Assembly: GCA_037179515.1 (NCBI GenBank) | Contig: JAXCGZ010022677.1 | Coordinates: 1-64,000, forward strand | DNA: 64,000 nucleotides | Direction: 5' to 3' | Source: Halocaridina rubra | Lineage: Eukaryota; Arthropoda; Malacostraca; Decapoda; Atyidae | Part shown: piece by piece, positions 1 through 28,672 of the stretch | How positions within the stretch are numbered: the stretch's first letter is position 1 | Layout: each line of letters starts with the position of its first letter | Translations under genes and position numbers: made by a program | Notes under the pieces: generated by a model | The model's database searches: none | Told to the model about the DNA's origin: nothing | What the model saw: only the letters and a program-made list of their open reading frames with translations

Positions 1-289
1 TTTATGAACTGTTGATATGTGAATATTTAAATAAACTCTCCTCACCTTAAAGTAAAACTTCCTCATACAGAATAATAAATTTTCTAACATACATTCTACC
101 TACGAGTGTTCAATTAAATGAGCTCATTCTGTCCCTCACACGTAGTTATAAATATTGTTAGAAATAAGGTAAATCTGCATTGCATCTGTACTCATCTATC
201 CGGATAGTCCTGATGTCGTCAGCAATCACGGGATTCCCAATCAAACTCATTGAATATCTTCTGATCCACGTATCTCTATCACGTATTTT
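1..289. other. Unassigned AT-rich sequence
   Basis: No coding exon, tRNA-like box or terminal repeat was found. It leads into the minisatellite that starts near 290. Confidence 0.4.
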
Positions 290-645
290 ACTTGAGTGTC
301 TCGTAACGTCTCACGAAGACAACTAATTACTCTTTAACAAACTTATAAGTACTGTCAACAAACACAGTAAAAATGAGTGCTTCGTAGCATCTCACGAGTA
401 CAACTAATAATATACTTATAAGTACTGTCAACAAACACAGTAAAAATGAGTGCCTCGTAGCATCTCACGAGTACAACTAATAATATACTTATAAGTACTG
501 TCAACAAACACAGTAAGAATGAGTGCCTCGTAGCATCTCACGACGGCAACTAACTACTCTTTAACAAACTTATAAGTACTGTCAACAAACACAGTAAAAA
601 TGAGTGCCTCGTAGCATCTCACGAGTACAACTAATTATTTGTAAG
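290..645. repeat. Minisatellite, about 73/81-bp units
   Basis: About five head-to-tail units. The anchor 'acttataagtactgtcaaca' begins at 341, 414, 487 and 568, giving spacings of 73, 73 and 81 bp. The longer unit carries an extra 'ctctttaacaaa' segment that is also present in the first, diverged unit. Each unit contains a conserved 'cgtagcatctcacgagtac' block. There is no coding potential. Confidence 0.9.
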
Positions 646-1096
646 AAAGTCCCACAAACTCCTCTAGTTTGTTGGGGTCCTTGGTACTAGGACCAAGTTG
701 AGTTATGACTTGCTTACAACACTTCTTTGTTCAACGAGGCGATGCAATAAACGTTATCAAGGAGGTGAAGGGTTAATGGCTAAAATCCATTAGTGACCTA
801 CATTCCTTTCTCCACGTCTTCTACGGCCAGCCTCCCTAATAAACTACACATTATACATACGAATATACGTGTATACATGATAGAAATTAATAAGTATACA
901 TGCTAAGTCTAAAAGTATACATTCATGCACTTACGTTACAATAAACGAAACTATATGCAAAATAACACTTACATAATGTACGTACAAATAAACTGTCTTG
1001 AAATATATTCAAGACAGTAGTCTACCTGGCAATGTTGGGATCCCCTGCCTTGAACTTTGCCAACCCTTCCTCTATCAGGGCAGAACCTTCGTTAAT
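646..1096. other. Unassigned non-coding sequence
   Basis: No open frame with protein-like composition and no recognisable element termini. The segment near 670-780 has a higher GC content than its surroundings but matches nothing identified elsewhere in the window. Confidence 0.35.
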
Positions 1097-1450
1097 TCCA
1101 TGTAATTCTTTTATATACCCAAATATATAAATAAATAAGGCCATTAACTTGATAAATTTGTATATAATACAGCTGTGTTTGCTAGCTTTGTATTCGCGTG
1201 TATTTCGAATAAAATCATACTTACAGCTATGTGTTTAGTATTTTTTTTTTTAATTCAGTATATTTCTTCAATATGACCAAAAACTGTATATATAAAAATA
1301 AATAATGCCATTAACTTGATAAATACGAATACAGTTTTGTTTGCTAACTTTGTATTCATGTGTATTTCAGATAAAATCATGTTTAGAGCTATGTGTTTGT
1401 TTGTTTTTTAAATTCAATATCCTTCAGTATAACCAAATATATATAGTCAT
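1097..1450 (-). repeat. Remnant of a Tigger-like element's internal tandem repeats
   Basis: Two roughly 190-bp units share 'ccattaacttgataaat', an 'acagctgtgtttgct' block and 'tttgtattc...tgtatttc'. In reverse complement these match the units inside the elements at 17.7-19.9 kb and 47.8-49.0 kb. The element's termini are not visible here. The segment abuts the 3'-truncated retroelement at 1455. Confidence 0.6.
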
Positions 1451-1454
1451 TTCT

Positions 1455-3010
1455 TGCTCTTTTGTAGGTTTGCCAGGCAATTATGTTTTTTCTCCTCCTA
1501 TACCTTTTCCAGCATTTGTCTCTCCACTCCTTAGCTCTTTTACACCCATTATCGAACCATTTCTCTCTGGCATGAATTACACCTACTTTGGTGACAGGTA
1601 TGCAGCAATCTACTATCTTCCCATATTTCTCACAAAAGATGTCATACATTTCTTGTACAGATTTGTTGTAAAATAAGGTTCTCCAGTCAATAACTGCAAA
1701 AAGCTCATTCATTTTGATGTAATCTCCTTTCGGATAGTTCCTCCTCATGTCCTCAGTGCCTCTACTCTCAGGAAGAATATCTTCAATGATATACTCCATC
1801 AACAACACACAGTGGTCACTCTTTCCAATTGGTGGTTCATACTCAATTTTTTCAATATCCAACACATTATCTGTGAACACTAGATCAAGTAGTGATGGCT
1901 CATCCCCACCCCTGGCCCTTGTTGGTTCCATTACATGTTGGTGTAGGAAATTCCCTTGTACGCAATCTAGGAATCTTGCCCCGAATGAGTCCTCACCACT
2001 GTGTGGGTCAAGATTTATCCAATCTATCTCTTTATGATTAGTCTCCCATAATCAAAATCCTACATTTTCTCTCCCGTGCCATGTTACAACTGAGTTTATG
2101 ACTTCAATAGTACCTATATGACTTTCCTCATAAACTTCTAGCCTATTCTGGTTCCTTGGTGGGTTGTATACAACAGTTATTATAATGCTCTCTGACCCAG
2201 TATTTATGCGAGCAACAAGAAATTCCTTGAACTCACTTTCTATAGCCAAGTTTATTTCTTCGACTTGGATCCTTTCACTTATGAGGAGTGCTATCCCTCC
2301 ACCAGTCCTCTCAGATCTTTCAACCCTTAGTATTCTGAAGCCCTTAGGAAAAACTGTGACACTGTTTATGTCCTCTCAACTTAGTCTCTGTAATTGCTAC
2401 TATATCTGCCTTACTGTTGTAAATCCTATCTTTTAATTCTACTACCTTACCAACTAATCCATCAGCATTTGTGTATAACAATCTTAATGAGGCCCCATCC
2501 CCTGATCTTCTGTCATAATCTTCTTTATCTGGCAGAACTCTGAAATGAAAATTTTTCTTCTCTTCATTTCTTTCCTCATTTAACCTTCTTGCCTCTTCCA
2601 ACAAGTTTTTTATCTTTCCCATCTCTTCCTGTGTTCTGTATCATCTAATGAACACTTCTTTGAATTCTTGAAGGTCTTTTAGACTTTTTTTTCTCAACAA
2701 TATTTCCCTACTTGTTTCCCCTCTCTCAAAGGTTACTTTTGTTGGTCTCGGCTTTCCTTCCCTCGAATATTTTCCTAGTTGGTGTATGTTTACAATATCC
2801 TCAGGACCACAAACTACTCCAAGCTTTCTTATCAGGTCTACAACCCTAGCTTTATTTTCTTCAAGTCTCCCCTGCCATGTTGGCTCCTGGGATTCGCTTA
2901 TGCCTGAGATTACCACTGTCTTCTCTTTATCAAGTGCCTGTTTGATGAGTGGGTTTGCCCTTTCCATCACAACGTCTTTCATTTTTTCGATTACACATGC
3001 TGCCATGTGT
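1455..3010 (-). mobile_element. Non-LTR retrotransposon fragment (CR1/L2-like), 5' portion
   Basis: Reads on the minus strand from 3006 downward. A 121-residue ORF1-like stretch (MAACVIEKMKDVV...) is followed, in the same frame after one TGA at about 2641, by a Glu/Lys-rich linker. The apurinic-type endonuclease follows: YTNADGL, ITETKL, VVYNPP, a DLVFTDN segment and GKSDH. Frameshifts break the endonuclease between 2344 and 1931. The copy stops at the KRARNDY segment before the reverse transcriptase, so it is 3'-incomplete. It is the only copy in the window that shows what precedes the endonuclease. The CR1/L2 assignment rests on resemblance of motifs, not on a phylogeny. Confidence 0.88.
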
Positions 3011-4740
3011 GTATAATTACCTAATTGTGCTTACGGGAAAGTCCTATGCTCATAACTAGCTATCTCCTGGTCAGTTCTATTTTTTTACTCAGTGATACTT
3101 ATACATGTTTTTAAAACTATGGTTTGAGTTAGCATTAATTACCTTATCGCATAGTAAATTCCAATCATCAACTACTCTTACACTAAAAAGTACTTCCTTA
3201 CATCCTGCAGAGAAGTTTTCTTACGAAGCTTCAAAATATGACCTCTAGTTCTAGAGCTAGTCATATCAAAATATCGATCCCTATCCACTCCTTCACAACC
3301 ATGGAGGAATTAAAAAACCGTTACCATACCCCTCTCTCATTCTTTTAGCTTTGAGCGATGGTAAGTCTAATTCCCTCAACCTCTCGTCATAACTGAGATT
3401 GGGTATTTCTGGCACCAGTTTTGTAGCATGCCTTTGACTTTTTTCCAGCTTAATTATGTGCTTTTTCAAGTGTGGATTCCAAAAGGGGGCTGCATATATA
3501 TATATTTCTGAATATTTCCTTGTCCATGTGTCTGAAGGCTACCCTTACATTTGCTAAGGAAGCATATGCTGCCCATACTATGCAATTTATATGCATTTCT
3601 GGAGACAATTCTGCAAGTATGTTTACTCATAGATCTCTTATTCTCCGTCTGTTGAAGGTTTGCTCCTGCTGCTGAGTATCCAAGCTGGGGCCTTCTCACC
3701 CTTATACCCTTTCTCATTACCTTACATTTAGAAGTACTGAATTCATTAGCCACTTTTCTGACCACTCGTCTCTTACTTTCTTCACAATCTTTTCATCATC
3801 TGCAAACATATTCAAGAATGATTATACAGTCTGGTAGGTCAGTTACGTACACAAGGAACAAAAGTAGCCCTAAAACTGAACCCGGAGTGTCTTACTCTAA
3901 CCCTCTGTTCCCTTCTAAGTAAGTTTTTATCTCTTCCAATACATTTCCACCAAATATCGCAGCTTTTTAATAAGTCATGTGGAACCATATCAAATGCCTT
4001 CTGGATATCTAGGAATATGCAGTCCGCCCAGCCCTCTCTTTCCTGTAAGATCCGACTTATTTCATCATAGCATTCCAAGTTTGTTACTGTTGGTATACTT
4101 TCTCCAAAGCCATGTTGTCTCACTGACAAAAGTTGAAAGATTTCAGTTGAAGAGAAATAAATTTTCTTAGTAGTTTCTACATAAATTTGCAAACTATGCT
4201 GGTCAAGGAAACATGTCTATAGTTTAGAGCTGTATCCCTAATTCCCATTTTGAAGATAGGTACCACATTTGCTGGTTTCCAGCATCTTGGAATCTCCCCA
4301 GATTCCAGAGACTTTAAATATGATACATAGTGCTGCGGATATTGATTTAGCGGATTTCTTAAGTACATAAGGAGATATATCATCAAGACCTGTACATTTA
4401 TGGGCATCTAACTCCATCAGCTCTTTGCATACCTCTGTGTCAGAGATGTTCTCTAATATTGCCCCATATACTCCTGTCTGCAATCTGAGAGGATAAGTAT
4501 TTTGTTTTGTAAATACTGACTGAACCTCCTTGTTAAATTCTTCAACAACACACTGGTCTCTGTATCCAATAGGTCGTTCATACTAAATTTTTTTTCAATA
4601 TCCAACACATTATCTGCGATTACTTGATTAAGCAGCAATGGCTTATGCACACCCTTAGCCCTCGTTGGTTCCAGTACATGGGGTAGGAAATTCCCTTGTG
4701 CACAATCTAGGAATCTTGCCCCGAATGAGTCCTCATAGTG
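3011..4740 (-). mobile_element. Non-LTR retrotransposon fragment (CR1/L2-like), decayed 3' portion
   Basis: A second minus-strand copy sits immediately upstream (in element sense) of the copy at 1455-3010. It carries an endonuclease remnant (FGARFLDCAQGNFL, 4680-4740), then a large internal deletion, then decayed reverse transcriptase (ADCIFLDIQKAFDMVPH near 4000) and the family's C-terminal region. The 3' end reads CCCGTAAGCACAATTAGG at about 3030, close to the CCCGTAAACACAATTAGG ends at 34.77 and 37.82 kb. Many stops, frameshifts and deletions make it older than the copies at 33-38 kb. Confidence 0.85.
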
Positions 4741-4805
4741 TGTGTGTGAGGTGGAAAGAGATGAAAGATGCTTCAGGCAGATGTTTGCTTTGTGTCTCAC
4801 CATAA

Positions 4806-5274
4806 AAATAATAATAAGTTAGGCCTCAGCATATGCCCTATTGTCAATGGGTATATTTAATGATAACTTAATTTTTCTTATGGAAACAGGAAGGCTGTCC
4901 TAAGGGTAAATTTCATGAAATGCCGGAGTTTCATGGATTGTAATCAGTATTCAGATTACTGATATGTAAATTCATGCTGAAAACCCAAATGATATAAATA
5001 AAGTGATATCTTATACAAAAATTAAATAAATTACTTACAAAGCCTTACTCTGCCAAACAAAAATCCAAACAGCATGTTCCAGATATACAAAGGCAAGACT
5101 AATTAGAAGACACTACACTATTACCTTTTTCTACGTCTTCCTCGCATGACATAACAAAACACCTGAATTAATCATCAGCCTAGTGTGTACACTTGTGTTC
5201 AATATTCTGTAATAATAACAGCTCTGATATACAGTAGGTCATATATCACTATTTTATTAATGTAAATAATATAG
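4806..5274. other. Unassigned non-coding sequence
   Basis: AT-rich, with no element termini, splice-flanked coding segment or RNA gene seen. Confidence 0.35.
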
Positions 5275-5395
5275 GAGACTGCCATAGTGTAGCGGTTGAG
5301 TCCATGGTTGGGTGACAGGGAGGGCATCCCATCGTCTTTATTCCCCATCGTCAATCAGTCCATGTCCACCCCCAAATGGGAACAAATACACACAC
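5275..5395 (+). repeat. tRNA-like SINE copy
   Basis: The head 'catagtgtagcggttgag' resembles an RNA polymerase III box A. The body contains 'agggcatcccatcgtcttta' and the family tail 'gtccacccccaaatggg'. Box B has been lost through an internal deletion. Confidence 0.65.
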
Positions 5396-5882
5396 GAAAC
5401 GTAAAACAAAATTGTTACGGATTTTCATTTGTTGGTAATGATTTAGTGATATTTCTTTGCCTGTAATAGGTGCTACAATCTTAGCAGCTCTAGTGAGTAC
5501 AGTATTAGACATGTGGCATAATTGATAAAACTTTTATCTGTACCCATGGTCTCAGACTTGACTATGGACAAAAGTGTACATTCTGCACTATTAATGGTGA
5601 ACTCATCAATTTTGCTTACTTCACAGGCAGTGAAGTAAAAGGTGGCAACAATTATATCATCTATATGTGGCTCTGGTACAGAGATGTTCAATAACCCTCC
5701 ATTGGGAGTCCATAATAAAAATAAGACCAGATGTTATTTACCCTGTGAATGGTCGTACATCACATCAAATTATTAGTCATAGCTTCCGTATTCCACCACA
5801 TAATGTTTTCTGCTTATCTTTTTCCGTTTGAGTGTGTCGCTTTTAATTACTATATTCGAATGTGGTGGACACATGTTGGAGC
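5396..5882. other. Unassigned non-coding sequence
   Basis: A 72-codon minus-strand frame at 5473-5691 is present, but no family is recognised and it has no flanking splice signals that would join it to a gene. Nothing else is supported. Confidence 0.3.
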
Positions 5883-6020
<138 letters not shown>

Positions 6021-6159
6021 TGAAGTTCATGAATGGAAAATATAAGCAATTTAAAGTTTTTGCTAAAGAGAAAACTTCTTATTGATGCAATCAGGTGGGT
6101 AAAACTGTAAAGAACAAACAAATACAACTTTAACAAGACGAAGTATATGAATACCACAT

Positions 6160-6840
6160 AGTAGGTTGGCCCGTGGCACCTGTTGCTCATTGTGATACTA
6201 CATCTGAAGGGTCTTTGGACTTAACTAGGACTGTCCAGGACAGTTAGATGTATTCGTTCTTCAGTTACTGTTCTTTTTCTATGCCTACATCATCACTGAA
6301 TATCCTTTACACATGTCTTATTACCCTTTCACATCTGACAAGTCACAACACTTCACATGTTTCTTTTTACTTTTTGTTTTCTTCGTGCCCAGGCTCGATG
6401 AGGGCAGATTTATTACTTTATTTTTCCCGTCCTGGTGTTACAATCAAAAAAATAATAACGATGATAATAATAATCATCATCATTGCAAAACGGAAGCCAT
6501 GTGTCACTATGAATTCCCATTCGAATAGGGTGGACACAGGTTATCTTGAATATATTTCAAGACCGTTTATTTCTATGTAGATTATATAATTGTTATTTCG
6601 AATGACAGGTTTTTTTTTTTGAGACACCAGGACGGGCTAAAAAATAATAAGATAAAACAGCCCTCATCAGGTGTGTGCAACGAATACCCAAGAATATTCA
6701 GTGTAGCTGTAGGCATAGAAAAAGAACCGTAACTGAAGGAAGACTTAACATCGAAGTGTCCTGGACAGATCCATTTAAGTTCAATAACCTTCAGCTGTAG
6801 TATTGCAACGGGCTGTAGCTTAAGTGGATGTAGCCTATGT
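6160..6840. repeat. Foldback repeat pair (family F)
   Basis: The left arm (about 6160-6450) and right arm (about 6605-6840) are inverted copies of one another. The left arm has 'ctgtccaggacag', 'ctttttctatgcctaca', 'gatgagggcag' and 'cgtcctggtgtta'. The right arm has 'acaccaggacggg', 'gccctcatcag', 'tgtaggcatagaaaaag' and 'ctgtcctggacag' reversed. Single arms of the family recur at 15.06, 30.76, 57.4 and 63.56 kb, and a second inverted pair lies inside 20574-21733. Whether the pair transposes as a unit is not known. Confidence 0.75.
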
Positions 6841-6984
6841 AGAATTACGGATATTATATGTATATTTATTCAATTGTATCAAATTTAAGCGTATGAATAC
6901 ATATTCATTTATATTATGTATAAGTATTCTTATGCATAGTGTATGTATAGCTCAGCATATTTAAAAAAAAAAAAAAAAAAAAAT

Positions 6985-7255
6985 GAAGTAATTATTTTCA
7001 TGACCTCATTTGGTCACCCTCTAAAGGTACAATACAAGAATACGCTGATAAAAGTGGAAATAAAAAATGCCTGTGGGAATATCATTGCTTAATCCCTTTT
7101 TTATATTGCTTCGGGGACATGTTTTGTTCATTCCTTATATTCTGCTTGTTGCCTGTGTATTCGCGAAGTTAATAAGTACTTATATATTATTCCCGTCTAT
7201 CATTAGAATACACCTTTTCCTACCATTTTAGAATATAGTAACAGTTTATTATGTA
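6985..7255. repeat. Diverged copy of the foldback family at 37.9-38.2 kb
   Basis: It shares 'ggtcaccctctaaaggtacaat' in altered form, then 'cgaagttaataagtactta' and 'ccattttagaatatagtaac', with the right half of the element at 37889-38258. The arms are no longer strongly complementary and the copy is AT-eroded. Confidence 0.6.
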
Positions 7256-9017
7256 TATTATTACTTAAGCATTATTTAATTTTATTCTGATGTTAAAAAA
7301 AAATATATCTATATCGAAAACACAACGTAAAGTCAAACCAAACCAGCAAATATATATAAAAAAAAAATAAACTAATGTACACTGAATTTATTCGCAGATA
7401 CTTAAAAGTATACAGAATGAATGTACAGAAGAGAGAAATGTAAATATTTACAGACAGAACAACAATAAACTTATACAAAGAATATAAGCCTTTAAATTAT
7501 GTCCAGTGTAAAAGAGGTCGTCCATGCAATAAGCAAGATACTGCATATGAGGTTAATTTCCAAAGTGTTATTGCCCATGTCTCCACTTAAAGAGGGTATT
7601 ACAAGGAGCATAATAAATTGCAGCCAAACAAAATATCTTTTTTTTTTATAATAAGGTAAATACTTCACGAGTTCAGATTAATTTTGAGGGTCCTCAGAAA
7701 ATATCTAAAATCTGAAAATCAAAGATATTTTATTAATCTGAAAATTCTCGGGGTGTGGTTCCACTCAGTTTAATCTAGTTTTCACGGCTTTAATTTACTG
7801 TGCAATTATCTCATAGAATAAGAATGAAATATATTACTCAATTTTCACAGATAATCTGGTAGTATCTGATAATGTTGTTACACCCTATTGCAGGAATGGC
7901 CTCTTGTTTACATAACACAGAATACATTCATTAAAAAAAAATTCTCAATATGCTAAGTCTTGCAGATTTCTATAAAAGCTGCCTCGATGATTCGTAATCC
8001 AAGAGAAAAAATAAACACATTCCACAAAAAAAATTACTTATTCCCAGTAAATATGTCAAATTGTAATCACAGAAAAATGGTGTGATCTTTTTTATAAAAT
8101 ATTTGCTCTAGTTGTCCTATGCAGAAAGATGCAAATAAAAACCAAACTGGGGAATAAAAGTAAGAGGCATGTCAAATCAATAAAGTAAAATATGCTCTAA
8201 TTTAAAAATAAATGGTATTCAGAAATAAATTTTGAATCCATTTTTCCTATGTGCTATACTAACATAGAGCAGTTCAGTAACGTAATGCATCATATGGGAA
8301 CACATATTGCAAATATACAATGAAGTATTCATCAATACTAACAAAGAGTATTTAAAATACAGATGTCTCATCAAAGTAATGCAGTAATTATTAAATGTGG
8401 AATTGGTTCACTAAAAGACCGTAATGAACATCAATTTTAATGAGTATATTTGAGAAAATTAAGTTCACTTTTTTATACACAATGGCTAACCAAATACTTA
8501 GCTTTGTGTGCTCTTAGGGTGCCAGTACATACATAAGTATTTACGGTTACTCAAAAGAAACAAAGTTGTTTACAAAAGATGGGGAGTGAAAATAAACACT
8601 TACTGAAACCAGTTACCAGTATATTTATCTAAGTATCACAGGGTGAAATTACACAATTGGCGCAATTTCATACTGTGTTTGTAGTTTAGAAACCGCAAAT
8701 GCATTTTTCAATTATGAATCATCAGAATAAACATTCTAGTAATTACTGGCATCACTTGGTGTGAATCTTCATTTACTATCTTAACAACCTTGGTTCTTGA
8801 AGTTCCCTGATAGTAGTATTAATATCATTCATATTCAGGGTGGGACTTCTCTTATCTACATCAGCAAGAGTAGAAAAGCCCTGAATACTGAAAACCAGGT
8901 TTACACACTGTTTGTATTCTAAGAAGTGTGTCTTGTGGTGCTAGCATGGAAAATAATATCCAACTTTTACAAGGAAACAAGAAATATTACAAACCATAAG
9001 AGGTTTATCATTTTGTG
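7256..9017. other. Unassigned AT-rich sequence
   Basis: No convincing coding region, SINE boxes or terminal repeats. It could include part of a long LIS1 3' UTR or intergenic DNA, and the sequence does not decide between them. Confidence 0.35.
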
Positions 9018-9152
9018 TTCCAGGTGGGCAGACAGGTTGAAGCTGTGGAATTAAGGATGGATGCTCTTCCTAAAGCCCCATACTGGCTTGACTGTGGGTG
9101 TTTCACCTCCTGAGTTAAGCACTTTAGCCACAGTGCTACCGCAGTCCTCACT
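9018..9152 (-). repeat. tRNA-like SINE copy
   Basis: In reverse complement it has the head 'ggtagcactgtggctaaagt', then 'gaggtgaaacacccacagtc', 'ggaagagcatccatcctta' and 'cagcttcaacctgtctgccc'. It lacks the CCCC...GGGG hairpin tail of the best copies. Confidence 0.7.
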
Positions 9153-9527
9153 AGTAACATAAGTAAACTCATAAAAGTGCAACAGTGGTGTCACAATGTG
9201 ACCCAAAGAAATGTCTGGATGAACAACAGAAATTGAAAGGAAGTATTGTCACATATGAAACCAATATTATTATTACCCATAAAAATATAATCACACAATA
9301 TTTAAAGGATGTTAAAAAGATATCTTAATCATTAACTCATAATATACAGAATTTCATAAGCCATGCCATGCTATAGTTGTATAAATCTGCCACTGTGTAA
9401 ACCTAGTTTTAAAAAAACAGGAGAAGTGAACAAATTAAACTGATGTGCCTGAAATCGCTCGGAGGAAGTGATGACTCCATTCCTCTTTAGTAATAAGTAC
9501 AAGCGTTTCAGCCGTTTGCTGCTGAAA

Positions 9528-13211
<3,684 letters not shown>

Positions 13212-13279
<68 letters not shown>
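13212..13279. repeat. (TA)n microsatellite, about 68 bp
   Basis: A pure TA run ending at 'atatcacttgac'. Confidence 0.96.
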
Positions 13280-13281
<2 letters not shown>

Positions 13282-13984
13282 TTGACAACACACCCCCATT
13301 ATTTTTAATTCTGCTTCCTCTGTCTACACCTCCTCCTCCCCCTAATTGTCAGCTGTCACATGCGTGCATAATTATGAGGCTATACAAAAAGCTTGTTCCT
13401 CTTCCACAAACTGTACTCTGTACACAGGTGTTCAATCGCCACTTCTCTGTGCCCACCCCTGATAACCCCTAGGGCATCAGCTTCTCATTACCCATTCTCT
13501 TTCTGCCACAAAGAGAATGGTGTACAACATAAATGCTGCTCATTTATTATACTCAAGATTAATAAATTAAAACAATAAATTACTGGGGAGAAGCTCTTCC
13601 AGACTAACTCAATAGCTCTCTCACCCATTCACCTCTCACTGCATCCTTGTCATTTCTTATCTATTTAGAAATTTCAGCTACTGTATGCACATGAACTTTA
13701 CAAGAATTTTTGTTTGGTTAAAAGGATACATCACCTTGACCAATACCGGTAGAAGGGGTACACGACAGACTATTATGTGTCGAGAAAATCAGTGTGATTG
13801 CCCAATATCAGCATCATTGATGAATGGTGCGAAAGTGAAGAACAAAAGCAGAATGTGACACAGGCAGCAGCAGCTTCCAGATTCGTAGCAGTGAACATTA
13901 GTATGCAGTAGAGGGATGGGAGAAGCTATCTAGTTTAAAAGGGATGTGGGTGGGACACGGCTTCTCTGCACACCCAATAATTTA

Positions 13985-26342
<12,358 letters not shown>

Positions 26343-26639
26343 TTTCATGATCAAGGATTTACTGTGAAGACCAAACTACTTGCGGGTAACTCTTCTTATA
26401 CCTCCATACCTAAAAGAAAAATACCGAAGCGTTAATGACCTTGTTCTGTGTATACTGTTCACAATTACATATATATCAATATGCTAATTTGTACACACAA
26501 TTCTTATGTAGTTAGGCAGCCAAGTTGGTCCCCCTTATCCAAGAAGGACAGAGCCCAAAAAGCCCCCCCATCCATTGACACAAACACCCCCTGTATGCTG
26601 TGTTTTCCTATATGTATATACAGTAACTCATAAAAGGGG

Positions 26640-26720
26640 AATTGCGATAGCACAATGGTTAAAGCAGTTGATTGGAGAGGTGACAAACTCATGTTCAAGT
26701 ACACTGCAGGATTAATAACA
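26640..26720 (+). repeat. tRNA-like SINE head
   Basis: 'attgcgatagcacaatggtt' (box A-like), then 'gaggtgacaaactcatgttc' (degraded box B). The 3' half is lost. Confidence 0.6.
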
Positions 26721-26865
26721 CAAAAAGCCCAGACAACAAAGTAATTATGATTAACCTTAATTCATAAATTAGGCATAATAAGTGCTTAATCTTAATAATT
26801 ATAACAACTTACGATAACAAAATTAATGTTAATGTGCTTTCAAATTTCCATACATATACAGTACA

Positions 26866-27030
26866 ATGGTTCCAATCCCCCTTGTATGGTGGGGGGTCAA
26901 ATCAAAGCACGCACATTCATCAGAAACTAGTTAACCTTAATCACTCCTCTTAGCTTCTTGGGAATAAAAGATTGATACTAACTCCTCCACCACCAACACC
27001 CTACTTGGGTCATCCACAGGGTAGGGAAGT
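26866..27030 (+). repeat. Dispersed repeat R3 copy
   Basis: 'ccaatcccccttgtatggtg', then 'aatcaaagcacgcacattca', 'actcctcttagcttcttggg' and 'ggtcatccacagggtaggga'. It parallels the copy at 23944. Confidence 0.7.
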
Positions 27031-27330
27031 AGGTATCTTCAAACTTACTGATTGTTTTTCAACACTGCAATTTTGCATTCGTATTATAATACATACTAAT
27101 GCAGCCAGGGTCCTACGAACATGTGATCTATCTTTCATCTCTACCAATTAACAACAGTCACCATCAATAATTTAAGCTCTAAAAGTGATTATTAATACTT
27201 CTTTCTTTAGGTTATGCATACTATAAATGTACTAATATTTTTACTTCAGTCCAATACAAGAGGTATTATACTGGCATAAGGCACATTACCTAAAGCTTGT
27301 ATAATGCTTTAAAATGAATGTAATCTACAT

Positions 27331-27472
27331 TAGGTAATGGCACTTCAGTGGGAGTGTGCACGAGTCAGGAAGTGACCAACGCAGATTTGATCCTATGTGG
27401 AGTCTTAGGAAGGGCTTCCAGCCTTAATCTCGATGTCTAACTCCATTCAAATGGGACTTACCTGTGACACAA
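27331..27472 (+). repeat. Diverged tRNA-like SINE copy
   Basis: 'gagtcaggaagtgaccaacg', 'agatttgatcct', 'ttaggaagggcttccagcct' and a tail 'ctccattcaaatgggac'. The box A region is poorly preserved. Confidence 0.55.
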
Positions 27473-27572
27473 ATCAGCAAAATAAACTCATGTATTTCAC
27501 TACTCTATAAATAATAAAAATATCAGAAGCTTTTTAAATGAATAGTATAAACGTTACTCTTTATTTTATTTT

Positions 27573-27738
27573 TGGTGTCACTAGTATTTCCCACTCAAAT
27601 GGGGGGTGGAAACTGACAGGTTGAAGATGGGGAATTACGATGGGATACCCTTCCAAACATCCTGCAATAGGCTTAAACACGAGTTTGTCAATTCCCCGGT
27701 TGAACGCTCTTACCGCTGCCCTACCACGGTCCCCAAAT
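27573..27738 (-). repeat. tRNA-like SINE copy
   Basis: The tail 'cccactcaaatggggggtgg' comes first, then 'actgacaggttgaagatggg', and the head 'gctcttaccgctgccctacc' at the right. Nearly full length. Confidence 0.72.
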
Positions 27739-28028
27739 TGCTTATATACAATTATGACCTAAATATATTATTTCATAAATCACGCATCTTGAAAAAGGAA
27801 ACTTCAAAAACAAATATTTATTTGACAATACTGTACAGTCGGATAGAAGCAATTTCATCTATACAGGAACTAAAATTATTCTTTAAAATAATTAACTATA
27901 CAGTAATGTATACAGCAAATATGTACCCGAGATGTAAATAATTAAACAAAAACTCTTGAGGTGTTTGATCATGGGTTACTGGGCATTATAGATTTAAGGT
28001 TAGGATAATATTCCCTCTAAAATTACCT

Positions 28029-28127
<99 letters not shown>

Positions 28128-28562
28128 AAAGGCCTGAAAGACTTCAAATAATATACACAAATGAGGAAAGGAATTTACTCTATAACGGAGCATAACGAAG
28201 CTAAATGTAATAAGTGCTAAAACATTATCAGGAGCTTCTCTGAACTTGTCAGGTCACCTACTGCCACTGTGAAAGCCTTCTGGGTCTATGGTGATCTACG
28301 GGTGATTATGGTGATGAACGAGCAAATTTTTAGTCCACCGGAATTAGAATGACACCAGTATAAAGGAACTAATACTATCAATATTAATAAAGACAAAACT
28401 GCAATGGATGTACAGTATTCCTTATCGGGATACCCACTGGCATAGCGTATTTTTCCATTACGTTTACACCGACCTTTCATATTGTTTTCCCTGCTTTGTG
28501 TAAATTACAAAGCTGCTCAGCATAAGCACTATACTGTAATAAGCCTTTACCACCAATCACAA
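27739..28562. other. Intergenic sequence with a (TA)n tract
   Basis: Contains a (TA)n microsatellite at 28032-28125. The remainder shows no gene or element termini. Confidence 0.5.
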
Positions 28563-28672
28563 GAGGGGGAACCATGATAGCACAGTGGTTGGAGCTCTGG
28601 ACTCAGAATGTGACATATCCCCCAACTCCAGCCTGCCTGTGCCCACTCACACGAATAAGGAATAAGTGACAC
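28563..28672 (+). repeat. tRNA-like SINE copy
   Basis: 'aaccatgatagcacagtggt' gives a good box A. The middle is deleted, and the tail 'cctgcctgtgcccactcaca' and 'gtgacacg' follow. Confidence 0.68.

Noticed and set aside
290..645. CRISPR-like array
   Set aside because: The whole 73-81-bp unit is repeated without unique spacers, and the genome is clearly animal.
5473..5691. 72-codon minus-strand ORF as a gene
   Set aside because: No family recognised, no splice or promoter context, and length expected by chance.
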